Assembly: GCA_965278995.1 (NCBI GenBank)
Contig: OZ257136.1
Location: 1,798,001 to 1,862,000, forward strand
Source of the DNA: JADJYF01 sp965278995
Lineage (GTDB): Bacteria > Pseudomonadota > Gammaproteobacteria > Ga0077536
Reading direction: 5' to 3'
Length of the DNA stretch: 64,000 nucleotides
The translations under genes were made by a program, and so were the position numbers. Shown piece by piece: positions 33,998 to 43,462 of the stretch. How positions within the stretch are numbered: the stretch's first letter is position 1; each line of letters opens with the position of its first letter. Below the pieces are notes generated by a model, which was not told where the DNA came from, did no database searches, and was given only the letters and a program-made list of their open reading frames with translations.

Positions 33998-34606
33998 TCA
34001 GGGGAGTGCTGGCAGCTCGCGGCGCATGACTTCGGCAAAACTCGCCAGCACGCGTAAGGTCAGCCCCCAGATCACGTGCTCGTCGAAGCGGATGCCGGGG
34101 AACACGCTGGCGGCACTGCCGGACGGATAAGCAAGTTCGGTCACCGCATCGGCATCGAACAGATGCCCGATAGGAACCCAGAACACACTGGCGACTTCTT
34201 CGGGCAGTCGCGGCGTGGCAACGCCGTGCCCGGCCCCGGCGACGTAGTAGACGAATGGCGACAGAGTCAGACTACCGCGCACACTGGTTGGCTGTATCGG
34301 GCGGACTGGCAGCGGCCCCAGGCGATGGTGCGGCAGCAATTGGAGGCCGACCTCCTCCCAGGTTTCACGTTCGGCGACGGCGTGTGCATCGGCATCCCCC
34401 GGACTGGCGCGACCGCCCGGGAAAGCGACCTGTCCTGACCACGGGTCACCTTCACGCTCAGCACGCCGGATGAAACAGACTTCGAGCCCGCCAGCGCCAT
34501 CGCCGAGGATCATCGCGACGGCGGCATGGCTCGGGTGAGCGAGGAATGCCGCTGGCTCATGGCGACGGTCGCGAAGCGCGCGTTCGATTTCAAGAATGGT
34601 CAGCAC
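33998..34606 (-). CDS. Nudix hydrolase, CoA pyrophosphatase type (NudL-like)
   Basis: 202-residue enzyme expected to cleave CoA or acyl-CoA to phosphopantetheine and 3',5'-ADP. The Nudix box is visible as AFPGGRASPGDADAHAVAER followed by ETWEEVGL, with Asp in place of the first box Glu. GTG 34606 begins LTILEIERALRD, 10 bases after the stop of the upstream candidate selenoprotein gene, with AGG nearby; longer starts would overlap that gene. Co-transcription with it is likely. Confidence 0.87.
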   Translation of the reverse strand: MLTILEIERALRDRRHEPAAFLAHPSHAAVAMILGDGAGGLEVCFIRRAEREGDPWSGQVAFPGGRASPGDADAHAVAERETWEEVGLQLLPHHRLGPLPVRPIQPTSVRGSLTLSPFVYYVAGAGHGVATPRLPEEVASVFWVPIGHLFDADAVTELAYPSGSAASVFPGIRFDEHVIWGLTLRVLASFAEVMRRELPALP

Positions 34607-34616
34607 ATGCAGCCTG

Positions 34617-35798
34617 TCAGCGCGCCACACCGAGATCCGCTGGGGGATAGAACGGTTGGTCGCCCAGTGCATCGACTGCATCCCAGAAACTTGCATCGGC
34701 GTTCAGCTCACCGACTTTCTGCGGGTCGAGGACATTGGACTGCCGGCGGTAGTTCCATTTGTCCGGACACAGCCGCACCGCTTCCTTGAAATGATGCTTG
34801 GCGCGCTCGAGCGCGCCCTTCCCATACAGGTAGTGGCCGAGTCGCACATGCGTCGCCGCGCGTACATCCGCCTCGTCGGGACCGCGCAGGCGCTTCCGCA
34901 CCTCGGCCGGTGACAGCACATACTGGCTGGCGGCACCATTCCGCACCCAATCACGCAGCGCATCGATGTAGCCGTCGCGGAGCGCCACGCCGCGTTCGGC
35001 CGCATCATCCGGCACTTCGAACGTCGTGCGATCCATACTGCGCACCATATCGCAGGTGCCGGCTGATTCCGGCGGCCTGACGAGGTGCCCGCGCTCGTCT
35101 ATCCAAACAGCCTGCGGCACGTTCACAATGCCATAGAGTTCGGCCACGATATGCGCCTCATCGATCAAGCAAGGATAGGTGGGCGGCGACTGCCGTGCCC
35201 ACAAATCTGCAGACCAGCCCATCAGGCGAGCCAGTATGGCCGGGCGTTCCGCGCAGTCGGCGGCGCGAATACGCGCTTCGACGGCAGCTTTGCCAGCGGT
35301 ATCGAATGCGATCGCGATGATCTCCAGTCCCTCGCTCTTCAGTTCCTCGTAGACTGCCTGCCACACGGGCAGGTCAAAGCTGCAGCCTCAGTAGGAGCCC
35401 CACGAATACATGAAGACTTTCTTGCCGCGATAGTCCGACAAGGTGTGCAATTTTCCGTCGATATCCGGCAGGGTGAAATCAGGCGCTTCGAGGGAGAACA
35501 ACGTATCGCGCCGGACATTGACGCTCTCGCCGAAAGCCCACGCTTGCCTCGGCTCATCGCGGACCATCGGCAGACCGAGATAGCGCGAGAACGCGGCCAA
35601 ATCGACGTTACCTTTGCCTTCCAGCCAGCTTGCGTCAGTCCGCACGCAGGCATCGCCGCGACACAGCCCTTCGGCTTCCAGTTTCCAGCCGGTGGCGGCC
35701 GCCAGATCGCCGACATTCAGCCAGAGTTTTTCGCCGTCGACACGGGCATCGAGGCCCTCAGTTACGCGATCGTCATACAATATCGTCGTTGCGGCCAT
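34617..35798 (-). CDS. Candidate selenoprotein: thioredoxin-fold redoxin with in-frame UGA at the redox centre
   Basis: The frame is continuous from ATG 35798 (SD GAGGAA) to 34617 except for one UGA at 35390-35388, codon 137 of 393. Both sides read as one TlpA/AhpC-like redoxin: FSLEAPDFTLPDIDGKLHTL before, and after the UGA GCSFDLPVWQAVYEEL, then EIIAIAFD, TYPCLIDEAHIVAELYGI and VPQAVWIDERGHLV. The UGA follows FMYSWGSY, exactly where redoxins carry their catalytic Cys, and a second Cys lies two residues on. The C-terminus (about 310-360) is TPR-like (LGHYLYGKGALERAKHHF). A hairpin of bacterial SECIS size follows the UGA. The alternative is a single nonsense mutation of TGC to TGA. The selenocysteine machinery is not in the window. 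Confidence 0.8.
35357..35373 (-). promoter_or_regulatory. Candidate bacterial SECIS hairpin
   Basis: On the minus strand, 14 bases after the UGA at 35388, CCTGCC (35373-35368) pairs perfectly with GGCAGG (35362-35357) around a 5-base loop CGUGU. From memory of the published bacterial SECIS model, an apical loop 16-37 bases from the UGA with a G in its first two positions is required; this hairpin fits. It is coding sequence, as bacterial SECIS elements are. Confidence 0.65.
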
Positions 35799-35901
35799 GG
35801 TTTGTTCCTCGTCTGCAGACGGAATTTAAGGTACCAATCTAGCCTGCCCGCTTGTCCTTGGGAAGCGCGCGCCGGCGACACATTTCAGGACGACTCCCCG
35901 G

Positions 35902-36315
35902 ATGCCATTTCGACATCAACTCCGCGTGCGCTACGGCGAATGCGATCAGCAGGGCGTGGTGTTCAACGCCCATTACATGGCCTATATCGACGATACGACA
36001 GAAGTCTGGGTGCGCGGTCTTTCGCCGCAAGGTGACTACCGCAATCTGGACTGGGAGTGGATGGTGGTGCGCTCTGTCATCGAATGGCAGTCACCGGCGC
36101 GCAACGGTGATCTGCTCGACATCGACACAGCCATCGTGCGCTACGGAGAAACGTCGTTCGATTTCGGTTGCATCGGCACCGTCGCCGGCAACCCCGTCTT
36201 CACTTCGCGCACCGTCTGCGTCAGCGTGGCGCCGGTGACTTTGGAGAAAATGGCCACTCCAGCGGCCGTGATGGCGCTGCTGGGCGAGGCGGAAGATTGG
36301 GCCGTACCAGGCTGA
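35902..36315 (+). CDS. YbgC/FadM-type hotdog acyl-CoA thioesterase
   Basis: 137-residue single hotdog domain. The motif RVRYGECDQQGVVFNAHYMAYID near the N-terminus holds the catalytic Asp region of the 4-hydroxybenzoyl-CoA thioesterase/YbgC group, followed by the long helix AYIDDTTEVWVRG. It is likely to hydrolyse acyl-CoA thioesters. It is transcribed away from the candidate selenoprotein gene and convergent with the ligase at 36344. Confidence 0.88.
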   Translation: MPFRHQLRVRYGECDQQGVVFNAHYMAYIDDTTEVWVRGLSPQGDYRNLDWEWMVVRSVIEWQSPARNGDLLDIDTAIVRYGETSFDFGCIGTVAGNPVFTSRTVCVSVAPVTLEKMATPAAVMALLGEAEDWAVPG

Positions 36316-36343
36316 ATCGGCCAGCAAACGGCGCAGAACACCC

Positions 36344-37894
36344 TTACACGATCCGACTCTGCCCTTCCCCCCAATAACGATCGCGCAGCACGCGCTTGTA
36401 GAGTTTGCCGGTAGGCAGTCGCGGCAGTTCAGCCTCGAAATCGACAGAGCGCGGGCACTTGATGTGCGACAGGTGCTCGCGACAGAAAGCGATGAGTTCG
36501 GCTTCGAGCGCTGGTCCTGGAGCGATGCCAGGCATGATCTGGACGACGGCTTTAACCTCTTCGCCGAGATCCTCGTTCGGCACACCGAAGACGGCGGCGT
36601 CCTGCACTTTGGGATGCGTGATCAGAAGATTCTCGCACTCCTGCGGATAGATGTTCACGCCGCCCGAGATGATCATGAACGTCTTACGGTCGGTGAGGTG
36701 CAGAAAGCCGTCGTCATCGAGATAGCCGATGTCGTTTACTGTACTCATGGTGCCGTCGGGCGAGCACGCTTCAGCCGTCTTTTTCGGATCGTTGTAATAC
36801 TCGAACGGCGTGGCAGTCTTGAACCAGAGCGTACCGGCAGTGCCCCGCGGACATTCGCGCAGGTCGTCGTCGAGAACATGCAGCTCACCGAGCAGGATGC
36901 GCCCGACCGTGCCGGGATGGGCCAGCCACTCAGCGCTGTTGCAGGCCGCAAAACCCAGGCCTTCGGTCGCGCCGTAATACTCGTGGATGATCGGTCCCCA
37001 CCACTCAATCATTGCGTGCTTGACCTGCTGCGGGCAGGGTGCTGCCGCATGCACGGCGAACTCGAGTGAGTCGAGTCGGTAGCGCTTGCGCACTGCCTCT
37101 GGCAGTTTCAACAGGCGGCTGAACATGGTCGGAACCAGCTGGCTGTGCGTGACCTGATACCGCTCTACCAGCGCCAGATACTGCTCGGGATCGAAGCGCT
37201 CCATGATAATGCTGGTACCGCCCATGCGAATGGTCAGACCGACAGCCGCATTTGGCGCGGAGTGGTAGAGCGGCGCGGGCGACAGATAAATCATTCCTGG
37301 CCGGTACTGCCACAGCTTGAGCAGGAACTGATAAAGCGGCAGACCTTCGACGGGCGCAACATCGGGCAGCGGCCGCAGAATGCCTTTCGGGCGCCCGGTC
37401 GTTCCGGACGAATAAAGCATCGACGTGCCGAGGCATTCGTCCGCAATCGGGGTGGTCGGCATCGCCGCAACAGCGCCCAGATAATCGATACCGAGTGCGG
37501 GTGCTTCGCCACCATCAACCACCAGGCAGAGCTTGATGCGCGGACACAACGGCAACGCTTCAGCAACTATTTCGAGTTTCGCCTGCGAGGTAATGAGGAT
37601 CTGCGAATGACTGTCATTCAGGATGAACGCGAGTTCGTCCGCATTAAGATAGGAATTTACGCAGGTGTAATACAGTCCCGCGCGACTGCCGGCGCCGCAG
37701 GTCTCCAGATAGCGCGCGTTGTTCTCCATGAATATCGCGTAGTGATCGCGCGGGCCGAGCCCGTGGCGTCGAAACAGATGCGCCAGCTGATTGGTCCGCT
37801 TCTCGAACTCGCCGTACGTGATGACCTCGCCGGTCGCGGCCATGATGTAGCAGGGCACGTCAGCTCGCTCCTGCGCATATTTACCTGCGTACAT
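36344..37894 (-). CDS. AMP-dependent acyl-CoA synthetase
   Basis: 516-residue ANL-family acid-CoA ligase. The AMP-binding motif SMLYSSGTTGRPKGILRPLP is at about residue 160, HEYYGATEGLGF near 310, a hinge DIGYLDDDGFLHLTDRKTF near 395, and LPRLPTGKLYKRVLRD near the C-terminus with the catalytic lysine. It is the last gene of a leftward operon that contains CoA-transferases, an acyl-CoA dehydrogenase and a hydrolase, so it activates an acid for the same pathway. Confidence 0.92.
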   Translation of the reverse strand: MYAGKYAQERADVPCYIMAATGEVITYGEFEKRTNQLAHLFRRHGLGPRDHYAIFMENNARYLETCGAGSRAGLYYTCVNSYLNADELAFILNDSHSQILITSQAKLEIVAEALPLCPRIKLCLVVDGGEAPALGIDYLGAVAAMPTTPIADECLGTSMLYSSGTTGRPKGILRPLPDVAPVEGLPLYQFLLKLWQYRPGMIYLSPAPLYHSAPNAAVGLTIRMGGTSIIMERFDPEQYLALVERYQVTHSQLVPTMFSRLLKLPEAVRKRYRLDSLEFAVHAAAPCPQQVKHAMIEWWGPIIHEYYGATEGLGFAACNSAEWLAHPGTVGRILLGELHVLDDDLRECPRGTAGTLWFKTATPFEYYNDPKKTAEACSPDGTMSTVNDIGYLDDDGFLHLTDRKTFMIISGGVNIYPQECENLLITHPKVQDAAVFGVPNEDLGEEVKAVVQIMPGIAPGPALEAELIAFCREHLSHIKCPRSVDFEAELPRLPTGKLYKRVLRDRYWGEGQSRIV

Positions 37895-37927
37895 CGCCGC
37901 TCCCCCTGATCGCGGTTCGAACTATGC

Positions 37928-38800
37928 TCAGCGACCAGTGCTGGTCGAGCGTTTCTCGATATCAGCCAGCACCGGCAGCAGATATTTCTTGAACTGCGCC
38001 GGGTCTTCCGACATCGGAAAATGGCCCATACCTTCCATCAGGGTGTAGGTCGCACCCGGTACGGCATCGGCCAGCGCTTTGGAGGCCGCAGGATAGGCCG
38101 ACCAGTCGTACTCGCCGCTCAGTACATACAGCATGCATTTGCGGGTATCGATATTCTGTGCGGTCTCACGCAGGTCATGTTCGATGCCGTAGTAATTGAG
38201 ATCGCCGGCGAACACCGCTGGGGCGCCCTGACTGTACATCCACACGGTTTCGCGTACCGAGACGTCGGGTGCGTTCGGCGAACAGAGGCTCATCATTGCC
38301 GCCGGTTTCGATTCATTCGACAGGCGCGGATGATGCCACCACTGCGAGATCAGGCGGTCCATCTCACCGCTCCACATCGACGCTTCGAGGCCGATGCAGG
38401 CGCGGAATGCGTCGGGGTGATGGAGCGCCAGATCGCCGGCCAGATGTCCGCCCATCGAACAGCCCATATAGACCGGTCGTTCGAGCTCCAGCGCGCGGAC
38501 CAGCGCCACCCAATAGTTCATGAACCAGGTTTTGGTGAGTCGATATTCCTCTTCCCAGTAGCGCTTGCCGGCAGGTGGCAGTGACTTACCGTGGTAAGGA
38601 AGATCGACGGCAAACACGCTGAAGCGCGAAGTGATTTCGCCATCTTCGAGCAGGTGGCGGAACTGCCGTCCGTCGGAGCCCGCCGTATGCTGGCAGACCA
38701 GCGGAATGCCCTGCCCGGCCTGTTCGACATAAACGCGGTATTCGAGACCCTCGACGTCGAGGTAAAGATAGCGCCCGGTAATAGCTGAATAGCGTGCCAT
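37928..38800 (-). CDS. Alpha/beta hydrolase
   Basis: 290-residue cytoplasmic hydrolase. Strand-loop features are IPLVCQHTAGSDGRQFR (oxyanion region), FAVDLPYHGKS, the nucleophile elbow GCSMGG at about residue 115, the acid in LSGEYDWSAYP and the base in GMGHFPMSEDP. It lies between the ligase and a small unknown protein in the catabolic operon, so a ring-cleavage or ester/lactone hydrolysis role is possible. Substrate unknown. Confidence 0.88.
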   Translation of the reverse strand: MARYSAITGRYLYLDVEGLEYRVYVEQAGQGIPLVCQHTAGSDGRQFRHLLEDGEITSRFSVFAVDLPYHGKSLPPAGKRYWEEEYRLTKTWFMNYWVALVRALELERPVYMGCSMGGHLAGDLALHHPDAFRACIGLEASMWSGEMDRLISQWWHHPRLSNESKPAAMMSLCSPNAPDVSVRETVWMYSQGAPAVFAGDLNYYGIEHDLRETAQNIDTRKCMLYVLSGEYDWSAYPAASKALADAVPGATYTLMEGMGHFPMSEDPAQFKKYLLPVLADIEKRSTSTGR

Positions 38801-38810
38801 GGTGAACTCC

Positions 38811-39212
38811 TCAAGCCGCGCTCAAGCGGGCGCGCACGCATTCACCCATGACGGCGTGAATGCGACGCAGCGCGTAGTAGTAGGCGTAAGCCGATTCGAG
38901 ATCGCCACCGAACTCGAACGGGTGATGAAACGATGCCGCGAACCAGTCGTGATAGAACGGGCGCGGCTTCTCGACCAGCATCTGTTCCCAGACCTCCACC
39001 GGTCCACCAATATTGATCGTATACGGATCAAAACCTTGCGTGCCGTGCTGAAAATTGGCGACCTGGCCATTCTCGACGCGCATGAAATAACGGTCGTCGC
39101 CGACCACGAAACGCAGGTCGCAATACCAGAAACGGGCCGTCAGCTTGAACTCACGATCGGCGTTCAAGCGCTCGCGGATTTCGGCGACAGGCAAGAGCAG
39201 GGTCGTACCCAT
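38811..39212 (-). CDS. Small conserved protein, possibly SCP2-like
   Basis: 133-residue soluble protein. LTARFWYCDLRFVVGDDRYFMRVENGQVANF resembles a sterol-carrier (SCP2)-type beta sheet (read in part), and the rest is helical with YAYYYALRRIHAVMGE. ATG 39212 lies eight bases after AGGAG; ATG 39218 is only two bases from it, so the inner start is preferred. It is ten bases upstream of the hydrolase gene in the catabolic operon. A substrate-carrying role is a guess. Confidence 0.65.
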   Translation of the reverse strand: MGTTLLLPVAEIRERLNADREFKLTARFWYCDLRFVVGDDRYFMRVENGQVANFQHGTQGFDPYTINIGGPVEVWEQMLVEKPRPFYHDWFAASFHHPFEFGGDLESAYAYYYALRRIHAVMGECVRARLSAA

Positions 39213-39280
39213 GAACATGACTCCTTCAAACAGAGCCAGGCAGATCCCGTCTGAGGGACCTGCCTGCGATATCGTGGACT

Positions 39281-39928
39281 TCAGCCTTTCGAGGCCATGA
39301 ACGCCTGCAGCGCAGCCTGCTGATCGGCCATCACTTTGGCGCCGGCGGTACGTGCGTTGGTGGCGTCGATGGCACCTTTCAGACCTGGCACTTCAGCGAC
39401 GATATCCCAGCCATAGACTGCCTGGCATACCGGTGCCGCGTAGATGAACGTATGCGCGGCGAAGATATCAGCGTAGGAAAATTCCCCAGCCAGGTACGGC
39501 TTGAACGAACCGAGACGGCGAAGCGCCGCCAGGCCTTTCTCGATCACCGGCTTCACTTCCGTCACGGCGGCGTCATTGCGCGCTTCGCCGAAAAAGATTT
39601 CCGGATAATGGCGTCGCGCCGGCAGCTCGACATAGAGTTCGAGCACCTTGACCAGTTCGCGAACTTTGGCAGCAGCGAACGCATCTTTCGGCAGGAGCGC
39701 GGTACTCGGTACAGATGCATCGACGTAGTCGACTATTGCCGAGGTCTCAGACAGAAAACCCTTGTCGGTTTCGATACACGGCACCTTGCCCATCGGGCTT
39801 TTCGACGTGTAGTCGCTTTCCTGGCTCGGCATCGCCGCGACTTCCTCGAACTTGGCGCCTTTCTCGAGCAGGGCGAACTTCGCCATGTTGTAGTAATTGC
39901 TGACAGCGAATCCGTAGAGCTTGATCAT
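39281..39928 (-). CDS. Glutathione S-transferase family protein
   Basis: 215-residue protein with an N-terminal thioredoxin-like domain (residues 1-78: KLYGFAVSNYYNMAKFALLEKG, then SPMGKVPCIETDKGFLSETSAIVDYVD with the glutathione-binding Pro and ETSAI) and an all-helical C-terminal domain (YADIFAAHTF). ATG 39928 has GAGGAG upstream. Its place in the catabolic operon suggests isomerase or detoxification activity on a pathway intermediate. Confidence 0.9.
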   Translation of the reverse strand: MIKLYGFAVSNYYNMAKFALLEKGAKFEEVAAMPSQESDYTSKSPMGKVPCIETDKGFLSETSAIVDYVDASVPSTALLPKDAFAAAKVRELVKVLELYVELPARRHYPEIFFGEARNDAAVTEVKPVIEKGLAALRRLGSFKPYLAGEFSYADIFAAHTFIYAAPVCQAVYGWDIVAEVPGLKGAIDATNARTAGAKVMADQQAALQAFMASKG

Positions 39929-40063
39929 GGGCTGAACTCTCCTCAAGTGGCGTGTAACTCTCAGGGCTTGTGGCGCCGGGTGTGGCCGGTCGCGGGCGCC
40001 GCACAGTATACCCGCTCGTCAGTCCGGGATAGTCACCGTTGGGCGCGATCGCGTTATCCAGCA

Positions 40064-40927
40064 CTACATCGAGCAACCGATGCGGCGCCCGATGTCGGCG
40101 TATTTGTCCAGCCAGCGCAGAACCGTGTCTTTATCTTCGGTCGGACAGCGCGGGATGGCGCGCAGCACGAATCCGGAATCGGCAAAACGCCGCAAGTCGT
40201 CCTCCTTGGTCTCAAAGATATCGAACATCGATATCGACACGGAGTCCGGATCGCGCCCATTGGCGCGCAGACGCGCATGCAGATCGGCGACATCGGCCGC
40301 CAGATCGCCATGAAACAAATCTATCGGGATCCAGCCGTCGCCGAAATCAGCCACCCGCTGACGACCCCACGCCGAGCCGAAAGTGCCCAGGATCACCGGC
40401 GGATGCGGCTGTTGGACCGGCTTGGGATAGGACCATACGCGATCAAAATTGACCCACTCGCCGTGAAAGCTCGCCTCGTCCTGCGTCCATAGCGCTTTCA
40501 TGGCCCGCACGCGCTCCTCGAGCACTTTCCAGCGCTTGGCGTAAGGCGTGCCGTGATTCTCCATTTCCTCCCGGTTCCAGCCGGCGCCGACGCCGAACAG
40601 AAAACGTCCGTTGGAAAGCTGATCGACTGTCGCCACGGTCTTGGCGAGCGAGAGCGGCTCGTGTTCGACGACCAGCGAAATACCGGTGCCAATCTTGATG
40701 GTTTTCGTGACGACCGCTGCAGCGGCTGCGCTGACGAACGGATCGGACATATGTACGTATTCGCGCGGCAGTGGTCCGTTGCCCGGCCAGGGCGTCAGAC
40801 GACTGGCCGGAATATGCGTGTGTTCCGGAAACCAGACCGACTCGAAGCCGCGCTCTTCGGCCGCGATCGCGAGATCGTCGGCACGGATCGAATATTCCGT
40901 ATTGAAGCTGAAGACACCCAGTTGCAT
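40064..40927 (-). CDS. LLM class F420-dependent-type oxidoreductase
   Basis: 287-residue luciferase-like oxidoreductase, paralogue of the protein at 916. It has QLGVFSFNTEYSIRADDLA, ESVWFPEHTHIPASR, KIGTGISLVVEHEP, LSNGRFLFGVGAGWN and WVNFDRVWSYPKPVQ. ATG 40927 starts right before the first barrel strand; a frame back to 41128 is not conserved. It lies inside the operon with CaiB/BaiF transferases, so it probably carries out a redox step of the same catabolic route. Confidence 0.87.
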   Translation of the reverse strand: MQLGVFSFNTEYSIRADDLAIAAEERGFESVWFPEHTHIPASRLTPWPGNGPLPREYVHMSDPFVSAAAAAVVTKTIKIGTGISLVVEHEPLSLAKTVATVDQLSNGRFLFGVGAGWNREEMENHGTPYAKRWKVLEERVRAMKALWTQDEASFHGEWVNFDRVWSYPKPVQQPHPPVILGTFGSAWGRQRVADFGDGWIPIDLFHGDLAADVADLHARLRANGRDPDSVSISMFDIFETKEDDLRRFADSGFVLRAIPRCPTEDKDTVLRWLDKYADIGRRIGCSM

Positions 40928-40991
40928 TGCTGTTCCCCGTATCCGATTGCTTGAAAATGACTGGCCCGGCTGACCTCGCCGCCGGCCGCGC

Positions 40992-42215
40992 TCAGCGACT
41001 TCGCTCGACGCTGGCCTGACCGGCGATGCCGAACTGATCGAGAATTTCACGCGTGTGCTCACCGAGATTCGCACCGCGCCGATGCACACCGCCCGGCGTC
41101 TGCGCGAAATGTACCGGCACGCCGGCAACTGTCAGCTCACGACCCAGTTCGGGCAGCGCCAACGGCGCGGCCATGCCGCGCAGTCCGACGTGCGTGTCGG
41201 CCATGATGTCACTGATATCGTTGACCGGGCCGAAAGGGACTTTGCCACCCAGCGCGACGGCACACTCCGCGCGCGTGCGCTGGCCACTCCAGGCCGTGAT
41301 CGCTGCACGCACCAGCGCGCCATGCGTGACCCGCGAGGGGTTGCTGGCGAAGCGTTCGTCACTCAGCATGTCAGCGCGACCGATGATTCCGGCGAGTGTC
41401 CGCCATTGCGCTTCTATCGGGCATCCAATGGCAATCCAGCCATCGCTGGCCTCGAAAATCGAGAATGGGCAGACCAGCGGATGTTCGTTGCCTTCGGCGC
41501 CGGGCACCCGGCCGGTGACCGAGTGCTGGTAGACGATGCGTTCGCACAACCCGATCATCGCATCGTACATGGCGACATCGAGGAACTGGCCGCTGCCGCT
41601 GCGTTCGGCATGCCGCAGGGCCGCGACGATCCCGAAAGCGAGCATGATGCCGGGCACGATATCACCGATACCCGGGCCTGCTTTCATCGGCGTGCCGGGC
41701 CCGGTCACGCTCATGAAACCGCTCATGGCCTGGGCGACGATATCGAATGCCGGCCAGTTCATATACGGGCTGTCGCCTGTGCGCGGATCGCCGAAACCCC
41801 GGATCGCAGCGTAGATCAGCCGCGGATTGCGTTCGCGCAGAATCTCATACGACAGCCCGAGCCGGTCCATCACACCCGCGCGATAGTTCTCGACGACAAC
41901 ATCGACACGAGCGGCGAGGTCGCGTGCGATGGCGCAATCGCCCGGCTGCTTGAGGTCGAGCACGAGACTGCGCTTGTTGCGGTTGACGCTGTGGAAGTAC
42001 CCGCCTTGACGACGCTCGGTATCCTCCTTGAACCAGGGCCCGAGACTGCGTGAGAGGTCACCTTCCGGCGGTTCGACCTTGAGCACATCGGCGCCGTGAT
42101 CGGCAAGCATCATGGTGCAATAAGGGCCGGACAGGACCTGCGTGAAATCGAGGACGGTGACGCCGCGCAACACGCCATCGAGGCCGTTGGCAGGTTGCAC
42201 AGTTGCAGTGCTCAT
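40992..42215 (-). CDS. CaiB/BaiF family III CoA-transferase
   Basis: 407-residue family III CoA-transferase that moves CoA between a donor thioester and an acid. LRGVTVLDFTQVLSGPYCTMMLADHGADVLKVEPP at the N-terminus (in parts), VVVENYRAGVMDRLGL, the catalytic Asp region WPAFDIVAQAMSGFMSVTG near residue 160, and GSGQFLDVAMYDAM are typical. A second copy of the family, clearly diverged, is at 43463. Substrate unknown. Confidence 0.93.
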   Translation of the reverse strand: MSTATVQPANGLDGVLRGVTVLDFTQVLSGPYCTMMLADHGADVLKVEPPEGDLSRSLGPWFKEDTERRQGGYFHSVNRNKRSLVLDLKQPGDCAIARDLAARVDVVVENYRAGVMDRLGLSYEILRERNPRLIYAAIRGFGDPRTGDSPYMNWPAFDIVAQAMSGFMSVTGPGTPMKAGPGIGDIVPGIMLAFGIVAALRHAERSGSGQFLDVAMYDAMIGLCERIVYQHSVTGRVPGAEGNEHPLVCPFSIFEASDGWIAIGCPIEAQWRTLAGIIGRADMLSDERFASNPSRVTHGALVRAAITAWSGQRTRAECAVALGGKVPFGPVNDISDIMADTHVGLRGMAAPLALPELGRELTVAGVPVHFAQTPGGVHRRGANLGEHTREILDQFGIAGQASVERSR

Positions 42216-42259
42216 TCGGAATGACTCATTAACAGCAGTGCTCTTTCAACGGCTGGTCT

Positions 42260-43441
42260 TCACTGAGCTGGCTTGCCCAGCAGATTATCGGAAATGATCC
42301 GCAGCTGAATTTCCGAAGTACCTTCGAATATCCGGGTCAGACGAGCGTCTCGCCAATACCGTTCGACCGCGTAGAGTTTGGTATAGCCTGCACCACCGAA
42401 AATCTGCAGAGCGTCCGAGGTCACGCGCTCGGCCATCTCGGAGGCAAAATACTTGGCCATCGAGGCCTCGGTATCGGCGCGTTCGCCGCTGTCGATGCGC
42501 GCGCACACCGAATACATCAGCTGGCGCGCCGCTTCGATAGAGGTTGCCATGCGCGCCAGTTTGAAACGCAGGTCCTGAAACTCTGCAATCGGATGACCGA
42601 ACTGCTGTCGTTCCAGCGCATAGGCGCGCGCATCTTCGAATGCCCCTTGCGCCAGACCAATGGCCCGCGCTGCAGTATGTGCGCGTGCTTCGTCGAGTCC
42701 GCGCGCCAGCGCATAGAACGCTCTGCCCTCTTCGCCGATCAGCGCGTTCGCCGGCAGGCGCAGACCGTCGAACGCGAGTTCGAAGGTTTTCCAGCCGAAA
42801 TAGCCGATCTTCGGGATCTCGGCTCCGTGCACCCCGGGTGGCAGGGAACCGCGTTGCTTGTCGATCAGGAAAGCGCTGATGCCGAGATGGCGTCGCTCAG
42901 GCGTCGGCGGCTGTGTCGTTCGTGCGAACAGCAGGATGTAGTCGGCGCCATCGGCAAACGTGCACCAGTATTTATTCCCGGTAATCACCCAGCTATTACC
43001 GTCGCGTACCGCGCGACAGGCGATCGAGGCGAGGTCCGAACCGGTCTCCGGTTCAGACAACGACATGGCACCGAGATACTCGCCGCGCGCGACGCGCGGC
43101 AGGATTTGCGCACGCTGCGCGTCGTTCAGCAGGTCCATTGTCAGCGTGCCGTTACCGCGCGCGATGATGCTGGCCACGCTCATCCAGCCTCGCGCCAGCT
43201 GTTCGGCAATCAGGCAGTACTCGAAACACCCCAGCCCGCTGCCACCGTGGACTTCGGGAATACGAATGCCGAAGTAGCCCATCTCGGCGAGCTTGTCGCG
43301 TAGCGCCATCGGGATCTCGCCCTGGACCGGGTCAAGCGCGTTTGCGACCGGCAGGACTTCGGCCAGCGTGAATGCGCGCGCCGTATCGCGGATCATGCAC
43401 CGCTCGGGCGACAGCTGATAAGCGGCCTCGCCGATACTCAT
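42260..43441 (-). CDS. Acyl-CoA dehydrogenase
   Basis: 393-residue FAD-dependent enzyme introducing an alpha,beta double bond into acyl-CoA. MSLSEPETGSDLASIACRA and WVITGNKYWCTFADGADY match the FAD/substrate binding middle domain; QFGHPIAEFQDLRFKLA and QIFGGAGYTK are C-terminal landmarks; RIFEGTSEIQLRI holds the catalytic Glu region. It is located between the two CaiB/BaiF genes, consistent with an activated acid being oxidised after CoA transfer. Confidence 0.93.
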   Translation of the reverse strand: MSIGEAAYQLSPERCMIRDTARAFTLAEVLPVANALDPVQGEIPMALRDKLAEMGYFGIRIPEVHGGSGLGCFEYCLIAEQLARGWMSVASIIARGNGTLTMDLLNDAQRAQILPRVARGEYLGAMSLSEPETGSDLASIACRAVRDGNSWVITGNKYWCTFADGADYILLFARTTQPPTPERRHLGISAFLIDKQRGSLPPGVHGAEIPKIGYFGWKTFELAFDGLRLPANALIGEEGRAFYALARGLDEARAHTAARAIGLAQGAFEDARAYALERQQFGHPIAEFQDLRFKLARMATSIEAARQLMYSVCARIDSGERADTEASMAKYFASEMAERVTSDALQIFGGAGYTKLYAVERYWRDARLTRIFEGTSEIQLRIISDNLLGKPAQ

Positions 43442-43462
43442 TGCTGATAACCGCCGCGACGC

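Noticed and set aside
35388..35798. Reading the region as two separate genes or as a pseudogene
   Set aside because: The two parts are in the same frame with no deletion, the UGA sits at the redox position and a hairpin follows. A nonsense mutation is not excluded but is less likely.
35085..36035. A 316-codon plus-strand frame across the candidate selenoprotein gene
   Set aside because: It is antisense to motif-bearing redoxin sequence and runs into the thioesterase gene in a different frame.
41055..42053. A 332-codon plus-strand frame
   Set aside because: It is antisense to a clear CaiB/BaiF gene and has no family features.
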